Origin: Thinopyrum elongatum
Taxonomy: Eukaryota; Streptophyta; Magnoliopsida; Poales; Poaceae
NCBI GenBank assembly: GCA_011799875.1
Contig: CM022297.1
Location: 519,734,929-519,798,928, forward strand
Length of the DNA: 64,000 bases
Direction: 5' to 3'
The position numbers and the translations under genes are program-made. Position 1 is the first letter of the stretch. The number at the start of each line of letters is the position of its first letter. The notes beneath the pieces were generated by a model. The model was not told the origin of the DNA. It ran no database searches and saw only the letters and a program-made list of their open reading frames with translations. Shown here piece after piece: positions 45,460-56,335 of the stretch.

Positions 45460-45963
45460 CTAGGCGCCGGGGGCGGCGTCCTTGGTCCGGTTGCCGAGGT
45501 AGCCGCCGTACTCGCGGCGGGCGTAGTCCTTGACGTGGCTGGCGGTGTCGGCGAGGCGGCTGCGGGCGCGGTCCACGCGGTCGGCGCCCACGGGGTGCCG
45601 CCCCGTGAAGTACCGGTACGCCCAGGTGGCCGCGGCGAGCGCGGCCACGGTGAACCCGACGAAGGAGAGCGCGGCCACGGCCACCACGAGGAGCGCGAAC
45701 GAGAACGGCACCCAGATGGGGCTGGTCAGCAGCGCCAGTGGGCCGAGGAAGACGAGCGCCACCACGGCGCCCGTGAGCGTCAGCCCCGCCAGCACCAGCA
45801 GCGCCGCGCCGGCGATAAGCAGGGTCAGCAGGCCCACCACCTGCGTCGAGGTCGGGAGGTGCGCCTGCACGCGCTGCAGCAGCGTTGTCGACGGGTCGTC
45901 CAGGTCCGTGCGCCCCGGCCGCCGCACCGAGGCCACGCCGCCCTCGCCGTGCCGATCCGCCAT
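45460..45963 (-). CDS. oleosin (seed oil-body structural protein)
   Basis: Intronless frame of 167 codons, ATG 45963-45961, stop 45460-45462. Oleosins coat triacylglycerol bodies in seeds and prevent their fusion. Residues 1-40 are hydrophilic. About 41-115 form one long uncharged segment. At its centre is the proline knot P75-x5-S81-P82-x3-P86, exactly the family consensus. The tail (116-167) is rich in Arg, Lys and Asp. The length fits the low-molecular-weight oleosin class. Codon use is strongly GC-biased, as usual for grass genes of this kind. The upstream region carries an ABRE and an RY-type motif, consistent with seed expression. No defect is seen. Confidence 0.93.
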   Translation of the reverse strand: MADRHGEGGVASVRRPGRTDLDDPSTTLLQRVQAHLPTSTQVVGLLTLLIAGAALLVLAGLTLTGAVVALVFLGPLALLTSPIWVPFSFALLVVAVAALSFVGFTVAALAAATWAYRYFTGRHPVGADRVDRARSRLADTASHVKDYARREYGGYLGNRTKDAAPGA

Positions 45964-46737
45964 GGAAGGGAGAGTCTGCCGGAGGGAGCTAGCCTAGGAG
46001 GAGGAGGGGGGAGAGTGGGGGGTGGTAGCTAGGCCAAGCTCTGGGAGAAGGAGACGGCATGGCGGGGCAAGGAGTTAAAGGGGCGGAGAGGTGCGTGGGC
46101 GCGCGGGCACGTGGCCGGGACGCCGACCGTGCATGCGCGACGTGTGTGCGACGACGACCGGGGTTGCTCTGCTCGGCTCTGCCCCCTTGTCTATATTCAC
46201 CGTGCTCTGCGGATCGGGTTCCTTTGCAACTCTAGTTTTTACCGGCGGCAGGATATGCTGCTGGCACGTGTGCGGCGGGGGGCGACGGTTCGAGGCGCTG
46301 GCTGAGTGCGAAGCTGACACGGCGATGCCAAGCAGGCCACGGCCGACGGGTGGCCGGGCATGCGTACATGCTTTGTCGTTGCGCCGGCGGCACTGTTCGC
46401 AGGGGCGGTATCCTTTTGGGCGTTCGCTCGGGTGACGCCGGTGGGCGAGGAGCGCGGTGGCCTCGGTGGGGAGTCGTGGAGATCAACCGCGGTACACGCA
46501 CGTACCGACGATGTGTTGCGCGGCACAACTTTGGCGAGTTCGTGGTTGCTGCCGTGAAGCACAAATGCGCGGCAGGCGGCAGTGCTAGTCGTCGAAGATG
46601 TTACAGGTCAAAAATCAAAATCACAAAATTGACCGTTTTGAGAAGGTTCAGTACGAAATGAACCGTGCACAAACCTTTAACTCGATATAGCCAATTAAAT
46701 ATGCATAGCCCGAATTCTGAAAAAATATATATATATA
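45964..46737 (-). promoter_or_regulatory. oleosin upstream region with ABRE and RY motifs
   Basis: On the minus strand upstream of the ATG there is CACGTG at 46108-46113 within an ACGTGGC ABRE core (46109-46115, plus sense). The RY/Sph-type CATGCA lies at 46130-46135, and a further CACGTG at 46265-46270. No canonical TATA box stands at the expected distance; CCTTTAAC near 46072-46079 is the nearest candidate. Long frames on both strands (46091-46435, 46232-46564 and others) reflect GC content and are not called. Confidence 0.5.
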
Positions 46738-46862
46738 CTCCCTCCGTCCCAAAATTCTTGTCGTAGATTTGTCTAGATATGGATGTATCTAATACTAAAA
46801 CGTGACTTGATATATTCGTATTTAGACAAATGTAAGACAAAATTTTTGGGACAGAGGGAGTA
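46736..46862. mobile_element. Stowaway MITE (123 bp)
   Basis: CTCCCTCCGTCCCAAAATTC at 46738 and the inverted partner ending 46860 form the terminal repeats. TA flanks both sides (46736-46737, 46861-46862). The hairpin-forming structure and ends are those of grass Stowaway elements. Confidence 0.95.
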
Positions 46863-46925
46863 TATGCATAGCCCGCTGGTGTTGGTGCTGCACTGAACAA
46901 ACATTTTGCAACCTCGAAGCACCGA

Positions 46926-49318
46926 GAGCATCTACAACCGGACCTCTCAAACTCACCTTATACGTTCGGGCGGGCCGCCGGTCATGTTTTTTTGACCCAG
47001 ACGGGCTCCTTAAACGGGCCTCAAATGCTCGGGCTGACCGGCACCCCGCATATACAGCCCAAATATGGGGCGGATATGAGGCGCCCGGGCGCGCCCGCCA
47101 CGTCGGACCTGACAGCCCGACCCCATCCCAAATTGCACCAAATACACCAAACCCTTCCTCCTCCTCCCGTCGCCCTCCAGCCATTCCCGCGCCCGGACCC
47201 TCGCCAGCCTCCACCCTTACTCCCAATTCTCACCTCCGGCCCCGATCCACCGCCGGAGATGTCGTCCAGCCCGACCCACACCGCCGCGACAAAGACACAG
47301 TCCGCCTCGTCCGCCGGCGGCGTGATTTCGTCCGCAGCGACTTGCAACGCGGAGAACATCGCCCGCAAGTTGCGGCGACGCCGACAGCGGTGTCGCAGGG
47401 AGGTTCGGACGTGATGGAGCAGATGTCTCCTCCGCCGCGCCCGGCTCCCCGCACCCCTTTCCTCCGAGCGCCGACGCGGATTACACCGTCCGACCCCATT
47501 GGGACAGAGGATGATCCGACCGCCGGCTGGGCCATTCCGGAGAGCTTTGCGACCACGCAGATGCCGGCGAACGACGTGTGTGACTCGCCGCAACTCGTTC
47601 GGGCGCGGATGAGCACGGGCTCCGGCATTGCCCGGGCTGCCCTCGACATGTTCGACGCAATGACCGAACAAGAGTTGGTACGTTTTCTTTGCTCTTGTCC
47701 GATCAAATTTTAGCATAGACCACTAATTCATTTCGCTCATGACCAATGCTTGTAAACTATAATCATGTAGGAGGCGTTCGTGTCGAACATGATCAATGAC
47801 ATTGAAGATCCGACCTAAATTGAGTATGAATTGGAGGCCACCACCGCATTTGAAGTTGGGACAACATCCGATCCCAATCCGAGAAGAAGAAGAAGAAGAC
47901 CAAGACGCTGAAGGCAAGAGGTACGGCATTCTCAAGATTTGAAGACTTCTTGTTGGTCAAAACTTGGTTGGCCACAACAATGGATCCAATATGCGGCACC
48001 GAACAAAAAGGGAACAACTATTGGACGAAGATTTGGAAGGAGTATCACGAGCAAAAGGAGTATGTGGAGCCGCATCCTATCGTGACCACTCGCAATGTGG
48101 CATCTCTCCAACATCATTGAGAGATCATTCAAGGGGAAGTGAACAAGTACGTCGGCTACTACTCACAAGTGACCAAACGCCCTCAAAGTGGGATGGGAGT
48201 CGCAACTCACATAAGCTCGATTGGCTCATCTTGTCGTCCATTGCATATGCTTCTTGTGTTTGCATTCTCGTGCTCATACATATGTTGTTTGCTAGACGGC
48301 GGTGGTGGCCACTTTGTATCACGAGGAGGAGAAGAAGCCATTTGCTTTTAGCCATTGTTGGGTCATATTAAATGGCAAGCCGAAGTGGAACCAAGTTGTG
48401 GCCGACCTCAAGTCCGGCAAGAAGAGGAATGATGGCTCAAGCTCCAACCAATCAATTGGGTTGGACAATGAAAAGGACGATGTTGTCGTGGAGAATGAAA
48501 AGGCCACCGCACCAAAGGGCAACCGCCAAGTCATGGGAGACAAGTGGGAGAAGGCACGTGCCGCCCGTGATGCCGCGGCTACCAAAATGTCGTCAACATG
48601 GACGGGCATTTTTCGGTGAGGGAGAACAAGAAGGAGGAGAGGTACAAGCTCATGTTGGATGCCCAAAAGGAAAGGATGGAGTGGGACCAGAAGAGAGCGG
48701 AGAAGAAGTTGGAAATTGAGAGGAAGAAGATCGAGTTGGAGAAGCAACAAGCGGCGATCAAATGGGAGCTCGAGAAGGCCAAGACATTTGACGACATAGA
48801 GCTTGAGAAGGAGAGGTTGCAACTCACACGGGACACGGAAGATGCGAGGATCATGTTGGCGGACGAGACTCTCTATGATGAGCATTCGAAGAAGTGGCGT
48901 GTGGAGAAGAAGATGGAGATCAACGACCGTAGGAAGTACGAGACGGCGAGGGCGGCTGCGGCCCGGATGCAGACGGGGGAGGCAGCCCGGATGCAGGCGG
49001 AGCAGGACGACCAGGACGCATTCCGTTCGGAGCACGCGTCCAACCAGTGATCCGAGGCCATCTGTCACGCTCGGACATTGATTTCATTTTGCCATGTCAG
49101 GTTTGTTGAACTATGATTTGTTTTGCTTTGTTTCGAACTTTGACATTCGAACAGTTTGTACCGTATGATCAACGTGCATGGATTGCATGGATTTGAGGAT
49201 CGGAATTTATGGTATGTGGATGTGCGGCGCAACATTTGAGGGGTGCCCGGTCAGTGCCCGCGGACGCGTCCGTGGACGTTTGAGCGGCCGGATTTGCCAA
49301 GTCCGGCTGTAGATACTC
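46926..49318 (+). mobile_element. PIF/Harbinger element carrying only ORF1
   Basis: The left end GAGCATCTACAACCGGAC and the inverted right end (49301-49318) differ at two positions. TAA, the superfamily target site, follows the right end; the left flank is CGA, so the duplication is not intact. The 2.4-kb interior holds a decayed ORF1 (Myb/SANT-like and coiled-coil protein). No DDE transposase frame is present, so it is non-autonomous. Confidence 0.75.
47259..49050 (+). pseudogene. Harbinger ORF1 (Myb/SANT-like, NAM-associated type), broken
   Basis: Pieces in order: MSSSPTHTAATKTQSASSAG from 47259 ending at TGA near 47412; 47412-47676 ending in an apparent donor (TTGGTACGT), with acceptor near 47770; a stop at about 47816; 47930-48120 (EDFLLVKTWLATTMDPICGT, NYWTKIWKEYHEQKEYVE) with TGA replacing Trp before EIIQGEVNKY; 48302-48619 (KPFAFSHCWVILNGKPKW); a frameshift; then 48598-49050, 150 codons of charged coiled coil. 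This matches the DNA-binding partner protein of PIF transposases that resembles plant NAM-associated proteins. It could not make a full product. Confidence 0.75.
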
Positions 49319-49494
49319 TAAGAGCATCTACAACCTCAAACACCTGGACGGACGAACGTCGGAGATGTCCACAACGTCCGTACTAGGCGCCGTCATTTAT
49401 ATGGATCTAGAGAATTAAATATAGATATTCGGATATATATCACCAAATATAAGATGTGACCATGTCCTCGAGTGTTTGAGGGACCGGATTTGGC
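49319..49494. mobile_element. second, truncated Harbinger-type MITE abutting the first
   Basis: TAA at 49319-49321 is followed by GAGCATCTACAACC, another left terminus. The segment runs to GAGGGACCGGATTTGGCTAA, where the usual right inverted end breaks off. Head-to-tail juxtaposition of two related elements shares one TAA. Confidence 0.55.
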
Positions 49495-49887
49495 TAACGA
49501 CTAGTCATGCAGTGAATGCCAACGCGACAGCATGGTGCTGCACATGGAAGCAACGCTGGGTACATTCATGAACTTGGATCGTGTTAAAGTTTTGCAGAGA
49601 TCATTTTGTGTCCAATTATTTCAAAAGAGTCAAATATGTCATCTTAGAGGGAAGGTGGTCTGGTCTATTTTTTAGTAAATCTTCACCATAGTAGGTGTCT
49701 GTTTTTTCTTTTTTTGAGCGAATATTTTTTATTTTTTTGAGGCACTGGTGTCTGATTTAGTTTTTCTTTTTGGAGGGAAAGGTGGGCTGGCTTAGTGGGA
49801 GGTGCTCTTTCCTCGCGGGCCATTGCGCGCCCAGAAGGCCCATAACCAACCCCCTCCACGCCGCCGAGTGAAAAAAGGACTAGCACG
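49495..49887. other. intergenic sequence
   Basis: I see no gene or repeat here. T-rich runs lie near 49700-49765. Confidence 0.4.
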
Positions 49888-50322
49888 ATGGCAGCCATTA
49901 TCGCCGGTCAGGTTCCCCTCCCGGCGGCGGCGCTGCCACCTGATTCCTCCCTGACCTCCGTCATTTTGAGCGTTGACGCAAGCCGAGGCGGCTCCGGCGA
50001 ACCGAGCGCAGCCGCCCCATTCCACGCGGTGGGTTCTCTTCTCCCTCGGTCTTCGGACGGCGGCGCCGCAAGCCCCACCTTCTCCCTGCTCGCTCCCCGG
50101 CCCAGAGCACGGCACCTAACTCAGTTGGAATCTGCTCTTCTGTTGTTTTGTTCGCAGGGTCGCTCCGGCCGCATAGTAGCCCTGCAGTACCTCGCCACGT
50201 TGGGTTTCTGCTGTTCTGCCCATCGGTGCCATGTACGAATCCTTTTCTTCAGCACAAGTTACTCCGGTTTTGCATATTTTGCATACGATCCTAAGCATTA
50301 CGCGCCCATCCCCGGGAGCTAG
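49888..50322 (+). CDS. possible small gene or gene fragment, unidentified
   Basis: An open frame of 144 codons begins MAAIIAGQVPLPAAALPPDS. The context CACGATGG at the ATG is an acceptable plant start. The DNA also offers a donor-like GCGGTGGGTTC near 50027 and an acceptor-like TTGTTTTGTTCGCAG ending near 50158, so the first exon may really stop at about 50026. The family is not recognised. It lies convergent with CHUP1, just beyond its 3' end. It may be chance GC-rich sequence. Confidence 0.25.
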   Translation: MAAIIAGQVPLPAAALPPDSSLTSVILSVDASRGGSGEPSAAAPFHAVGSLLPRSSDGGAASPTFSLLAPRPRARHLTQLESALLLFCSQGRSGRIVALQYLATLGFCCSAHRCHVRILFFSTSYSGFAYFAYDPKHYAPIPGS

Positions 50323-50671
50323 CCGGATTGAGTTCAGGGCATTTTAATCTCACTGAGTTTTTCTCTGAAGACTGGAGCAGACATTTGCACTGCAACAGAT
50401 TGCCCAATTTGAAGTAGCTAAAAACTAGGTAGTAGTATCTCATCACTGTGGTTCACGTTTTACAAACTGCCCGGTTACAGAATTTCAGCCGAACAAACAA
50501 ACTTGGACAAAAAATCTGGTATACTTATAGTATGATCTGAACCTGTAGACTTGACATATACAACTTGATTAAGACAACACTGGAATTTACACTTCTCTTT
50601 TGTACAGTTTAGCTAGCCAACTACTATAAATTAACCTGACCGGAGGAGCGTGCAATCCTGAAGACTCCGCA
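50323..50671 (-). other. CHUP1 3' flank and likely 3' UTR
   Basis: Non-coding AT-richer sequence directly after the CHUP1 stop. No separate gene seen. Confidence 0.5.
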
Positions 50672-53600
50672 CTATGTGTCGGATGCCGGCGGAGCGGGTG
50701 CCTGCGCGCTGCTCATCTTGCTTCTCAGCTCCTCGAAGACTTTCATGCTGTCCGCGTCGAAGCCTCCAGCAAACTGTGCAATGGCGAACCGTAAGTTCTT
50801 GATTTGAAATCGCCATTTGCCTGTAAATACTCATATTGTTGATAAGTACTGTACATACCTGATGAACTCGGAAAGCGAATCTGACGCCCTGGAGAAGCAG
50901 GAACTCCCTGTTGGGCTCTTTCTCGGTGCCCTGCAACGCGTCGAGCTCCGAGGTGACCCTTTCCATGTACTTCTTTGCCAGCTGAACGGATGCCAATTTG
51001 ATCTGCAACCAACATATGAAGTTAAACTTTGATTCAAATCTTAATGCATATTCTGACATGAAACCTGTACTACAGCTTCGTGAGGAATTAGTAATTGTAT
51101 GCTCTTTTAAATAAGACTGCCAACATAATAAGTAGTTTAGACTTTAGACTCTAGAGATGCGCACCTTGCCAACTTTTCCAGAATCAGATAACCAATCAAC
51201 TGGTATTCCATACTCTTTGTACCGTGCAGTGGTCATGTCTCTTGTACGAAGAAGTGCGTAAACACTCTGCTCCACTCTGTTAGAAGTATGACACTAGTTA
51301 GTTCACTGAAATTTTGATTCTTAGGGTAAACCAATACTTATCACAAACATCTTGGAATTCGCAAAATATTGCCAATTATTTTCTGAAAAATTATTACCGA
51401 TTTACTCTGAAGAACTATGCTATTTGGGAACATACTAGTTCAGAGAAGGGCACTTACTTCTCAAGCAACGAATACATCCTCTTGAGGGCTTCTTCACATG
51501 GAAGTTTTGGATCGTCGACGAAGGATGTGGCCTTGTTCTCTAGTTTCACCAGGTCCTGATACTCAAAGGCGGCCTCTCTTAATGCATCAGTTTTGCTCTC
51601 TGGCCAATCGAAGTGCTTTAGCACTGCTCTCTCATCAACCTAAAAAAAGGTTAATTGATCTTTTTAGTAGTCGATCATGTGCAGCCTAAGTACAATATCT
51701 AACATGGATAAATTAATGGGGTCTTACCAAGAATGACAACTCCTCATCCAGCCAATGTACAAATGCAACAACGTCATCGATATTCACGAATCTTGCTGCC
51801 CGGACCTCGCTTGCTAGAGACTCAACAAATTCTCCTTGTGTCTCCACATCAGCTTTAACCTGAAACATTCCAAGTTTTACAATGTTCGTCATTTCATACA
51901 CTGAACTTTTACAAACCGTTATAACGAACTGCACTAATAATGGATGGCATGAATTTGGCAGGATTTTTATGCAACATAGGCCATTGAAGATACTTACAGC
52001 TAATAGGAATGTTGATCTGTTCTCAATCTCTCCAATCATGTTGCTTCTGTTATCAGAAACATTCGATGTTTTTGATCCCAAAGAGGTGGTGTCCTTCTTG
52101 GCTTCACGTTTCATGAGACTCTGATAGAACTCCACAACCTCCGGAGCACGGTGTACCTTGTCACCACCAGCAAGGCTCTTGGATAGAGAACCGGGAGGCG
52201 GCGGTGGCGGCGGAGGGCCACCGGGTCTCCCTGGAGGTGGTGGTGGAGGAGGTGCACCTGGTGGGCGTGGCGGCATCGGTGGTCCACCACTTGCAGTATT
52301 GGTAGCTCCTGAAGCAGCGGCTGATGAAGTGGGAGGTGGACGGGGGACTCTTGGAGCTCTCTTCTCAATTTGCGCGAGCTTCAACTGGGTGACAGCCAGG
52401 GGGTTGTTCTGGATATCAGTTGATTGCTCACCAGGTTCAGAATTAACTGCGGGGGCCTTCTCCTTTATTTGAGCGAGTTTTTGGGGGAGTGCAGCTCTCG
52501 GGGAGGGAACCAGAACTGAACTATAGCCACCACCAAACCTTTGTGCTCTGGCTTGCTCGGCCTTCTCTTTGATCGCCTTCTCCCGTTCCGTCGCAAGCTT
52601 ATGCCGGTCTTTGTAAGCGGGGTACTTCTCATCAGCGAAGCCTTCAACATTCTTCGACATCAACTGGAATGAAGATACAACATTTGCATCATCTACGTCA
52701 CCGGATTCTTGGTCCCTTTTTCCAAATGTTGTAATGGACATGCCATCTCCTGCATTTCTGATCATGAGAGACTCCAGGGGCCCCTTTGGTTTCTGGCTCC
52801 TCTTCGGAGAGCTACTGGTCAGGGACCGCGACGACGGGGATGACAAGTAGCTGCCGTCATCCTTGCTCCTCCCCCACTTCTTGAGTTTCTGCATCAGGTT
52901 CGGCCTCTTGCTTAGGAAGCTGTATCTGCTGGAAGAGCTGTCGATCGACGCGGTGTCGAAGTCTTCGCTTCTGGGGGAAGAAGGCGCGGAGGAGACACTG
53001 TCAAGGTCAGTGTCGCCCTGGCCTCGTTCAGACCCGAATTCGAGCATCATCTGTTTGGCCCTCTCCTGCGACTTTGGGCTGAGCTTCGTGCTGAGGTCGC
53101 GGGCAGAGATTTTCCCAGATGGTGTCTGGTAGTTGCGGAGCTCGAATCGCAGACAGGCGTTGACCCAGCGCAGGTACACCAGCTCTTCTACTTCACTGAA
53201 TCTGTTCATTTGTAGGCCTTCCACTTGCTTTGTCAGGTCCTCGTTTGTGTGTCTCAGGTTGTTGATCTCCTCTCTTGCATGGGCAACTACATCACTCTGC
53301 ATGATGATGATATGTCATAAGTACATTATTGGAGAAGTATGTCATGAAAAAGTATTAAATACTATCTAACACTTGGCTAAAAATTAATTACTAGGTAGCA
53401 TTCTTCCTTTGTAGAACTTCTGGAATCGTGATTTGAGTCTGAAATACTAACTCTCAGTATAGAAAAGCACCTCAGCTGACTGTTTGTTCTACTGAACTGG
53501 AAAGCAAATTGCATTTATCCTGATACTGGAAACCGTTCATTTTTTTGCCCAGATGATAACGTTATGGTGAAAATCATGCTGTCATGTTTAATAATAGTAA

Positions 53601-54997
53601 AGTCAAAACTTGCGGTCCTTCTCATGAATCTTATTGATTGGTTTGTTTTCTTTAGGGAAAAAGCAATATAAAAGAGAGTGCATATCATTAGGTCCTACCT
53701 TTTACAAGTGGAAACAAAAGCAAAATCCTAATTTTGAACTAGAGACAAACTGAGAGGATAGGCCTGTACACTATAGGGATAGAGACAAATCCAACAAACG
53801 TAGCAGAACCACTGCTAGCCTGCCACAGAAACTTGGACCTTCTAGGACCATGCAAATGATTAGGCTAGAAAAGAAAAACTGCTGCTGAATATTCTTGTGT
53901 CATGTACTTTACAAACTTTGCAGAGTAATACTAACAGAAACAGAGTAGTGCTATACCTCTGTTATTTTTCCTTGCGCTGCATCCAGCTTCACCATGAGAT
54001 CCCTCTTCTCGTACAGCAGCTCCTTGTTCTTCCTCCTCAGCTCAAGCACCTCCACCTCCAGGTTCTTGAGCTTCTTGAGCTTCTGTTCGATCTCCGCGTC
54101 CTTCTTGGCCACCTCCTCCTCCTTGGCCTTGAGCCCCATCACCTGTTGCTTCAGCAGCATCAGCTGGCCTTTCGTCTGGTTCGCCTCCATCTGTATCTGC
54201 CGCTGCAGCTCCTTGATCCTGCTCCTGGACGCGTCGAGCTCCTTCTTGGCGGCCGCGCCGCGGGCCACGTCCTCCTGCAGCTTCTTCCTCTCGGCCTGCA
54301 GCGAGCTGATGGTGAGGTTGAGCATGTCGACCTCCACCGTCTTGATCTTGAGCTGCTTCTGCAGCTCGGACACGTCGGTCTCCTGCTCCTTGAGGCCGTA
54401 GTACTCGAGCAACTCGCCCTCGAGCTTCACCTCCCGCTCCTCCAGCTCCCTGACCAGGCCGCGCAGCCGCTCCATCTCAGCGGCGTTGTTGGCCATGTGC
54501 GCGTTGTACCGGGACCGCTCCTTGACGTCGTACCTGTCGCCCGGTATCGGGATGTCGACCTCCCCGCCCAGGAGGCTCTCGATCTCCGAGAACATGTCGT
54601 CCTCATCGTCGTCCACCGACGGGGCCGAGTTGATTATGCCGCTGATCGTCTTAACCTCTTCCTCCTCGTCTTCTTTCTCCCCCTGAAATAATCAACAGTT
54701 GGGCAGACAGAAGGATGAGCAACACGCACAACCAACAGTTCTTTGCTTTAAACTGCGTCGTGGGCAGTGGATGCATATACATACATGTCCAGTATGCCGA
54801 GCCTTCTCCTTCCTCTTGCCCGCTTGGCCATTGTCTGAAAGAAGCGAGGCATAAGCTTGAGCAAGAAATTCAGATGAACAGAAGGAACCATTGATGGAGT
54901 GGAGAACTAGAAGAGTACCTTTCTTAGGCCCCTTGCCTCGCTTAAGAGTGAACGCGGCGAAGGTTGCTAATACCACGAATCCGAGTCTCACAAGCAT
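50672..54997 (-). CDS. CHUP1: CHUP1, chloroplast-positioning actin-binding protein (9 exons)
   Basis: CHUP1 sits on the chloroplast outer envelope and drives actin polymerisation for light-dependent chloroplast movement. Exons on the minus strand: 54997-54919, 54834-54785, 54682-53957, 53296-51998, 51859-51728, 51639-51458, 51276-51165, 51002-50859, 50773-50672. All introns are GT-AG, the phases agree and the sum is 2826 bases: 941 residues plus TAG. The protein starts MLVRLGFVVLATFAAFTLKR, a hydrophobic envelope anchor. Exon 3 is coiled coil (LEEREVKLEGELLEYYGLKE). Exon 4 has EVEELVYLRWVNACLRFEL, then RGPLESLMI-type and proline-rich segments (about residues 600-655). The C-terminal domain spans the end of exon 4 to exon 9 and ends FEELRSKMSSAQ. 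An upstream in-frame GTG is not needed as start. No lesion found. Confidence 0.95.
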
Positions 54998-55603
54998 GAC
55001 TCCGTGCACTCATCACTGTCCGTTCCGGCCTCGACCGGCGGGAGGAGGGCAGGGACAGGCAGCTCTGGCTCTGCTCATCAGAGAACAGTTGCAAAGGCAG
55101 AGTAAGGAGGAGGAGGAGCACGTGTGAATGGCCGGGGCTGCTACACATTCCTCATATCTTTTGGCCTGCAGGAGCGGGCGAAGGAACACCACCGGAGGAA
55201 CATGTGGATTGGATTGCCTATCTATGTTTATCCCCCAGGAAAGACAGGCTCGTGTAGCACAGGAAGTCTGTTTTCTTTTCTCTGTGTGTGTCCAATAGTG
55301 TGGTACCTGACAAATGTTTCATATGCTGATGGTACCAGGAGGTGGTGGCTGACAAAAATTTCATATGCTGATGATACACGAAACTGCGGAAGGCTCGTGG
55401 CTTTGGAAGAGAGTGGTAGGCCGTTGTTTGTGTGCACAGAAATGGGTGGTGGCTAGCATGTCTGGGTGAGGGTGAAGGGCGGGTTGTAGTCTGGGTGATG
55501 GTGATATCTGGATAGGGGAGACGCGGTGGAATAGGATGATGATGATGAGGCTCACAGGATGGAGCATGGCATTGGTAGTACCCTCTCCTGTATTGGACTC
55601 TAA
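54998..55603 (-). promoter_or_regulatory. CHUP1 upstream region with G-box
   Basis: A palindromic CACGTG lies at 55119-55124, about 120 bases before the ATG, a motif common in light-responsive promoters. A 42-bp imperfect direct repeat (CTGACAAATGTTTCATATGC) starts at 55307 and 55349. No clear TATA box was identified. A Harbinger element begins 600 bp upstream. The frames in this stretch are not supported as genes. Confidence 0.45.
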
Positions 55604-56335
55604 GAGCAACTCCAACGCGCCGACCAAAACGGATGACGCTTTTGTCCGTTTTTTATTTGTTTGGGTCGGCCGCCCGCTCGGCGTCCGCCCTGTTTAACAT
55701 TTGGGTTGACAGTGCGTCCAACGCGTGCGACCCATTTCACGTCCGCTCACAAATTTGAAAAGGCCCGCAGCCGTAGATCAAGCCAGTGGTCATGCCGTCG
55801 CCCAAAGTTCATGTCGGCACCATGCCAGCGGCCGGCATACAATTCCAGCTTAAAAAAAACACCACACAGTTCATGCTGGCGCACTTACCAGCGGCCGGCA
55901 CACATGCCAGCACACAAAAAGGGGCAGTAGTTCGACCACGCCGTCGATGCCGTGGTCATGCCAGCACAATTGCCGGCATACAAAAAAGGATGACGCTCGC
56001 CGCCATAGATCACTCGTCGTCGAACTTGAGCATGTCGGCCTGCATCTTCTCGAACCACGACCTCTTCCTCGGTGACACTATGTTGAGATCCACCTTCATG
56101 ATCTCCACCCCGGTCATCATGCTAGCGAGAGCCACTTCTTTCGCCTTGGTCTTTGCATTGGCGGCCTCGATCTCTAGGATCTTGGCTTGCTTCTCCGCCT
56201 CCATCTCAAGCCTCCTCCTTTGGATCTTCATGAAGGCGTTCATTTGATCTTCCTTGTCTTGCCGACGCTTCTCCTCCATTGAGTCCTTCTTGGTTATCAT
56301 GCTCTCCACGGTTGCGATCAATGCGATCCACGCCG
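55601..56335 (-). mobile_element. PIF/Harbinger element truncated by a Gypsy insertion
   Basis: TAA at 55601-55603 is followed by GAGCAACTCCAACGCGCCGA, a typical grass Harbinger terminus. The sequence includes several ATGCCAGCGGCCGGCATA-like repeats. It holds the C-terminal part of an ORF1 on the minus strand, and is cut at 56335 by the LTR of the next element. The other end is outside the window. Confidence 0.7.
56010..56335 (-). pseudogene. C-terminal ORF1 fragment of Harbinger (coiled coil)
   Basis: From MIATVESMITKKDSMEEKRR at 56321 the frame continues for 103 codons of Glu/Lys/Ala-rich coiled coil, including RLEMEAEKQAKILEIEAANA, and stops at 56010. It resembles the tail of the ORF1 at 48598-49050. 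Upstream coding sequence is separated by the Gypsy insertion. Confidence 0.7.

Noticed and set aside
45530..46032. 155- and 165-codon plus frames over the oleosin
   Set aside because: They are antisense to a clear oleosin with an exact proline knot; low-complexity Arg/Gly/His composition.
48319..49068. 249-codon minus-strand frame
   Set aside because: Antisense shadow of the Harbinger ORF1 coiled coil.
53897..54691. 264-codon leucine-rich plus-strand frame
   Set aside because: It is the complement of CHUP1 exon 3; the Leu and His richness mirrors the Lys/Glu/Gln-rich coiled coil codons.
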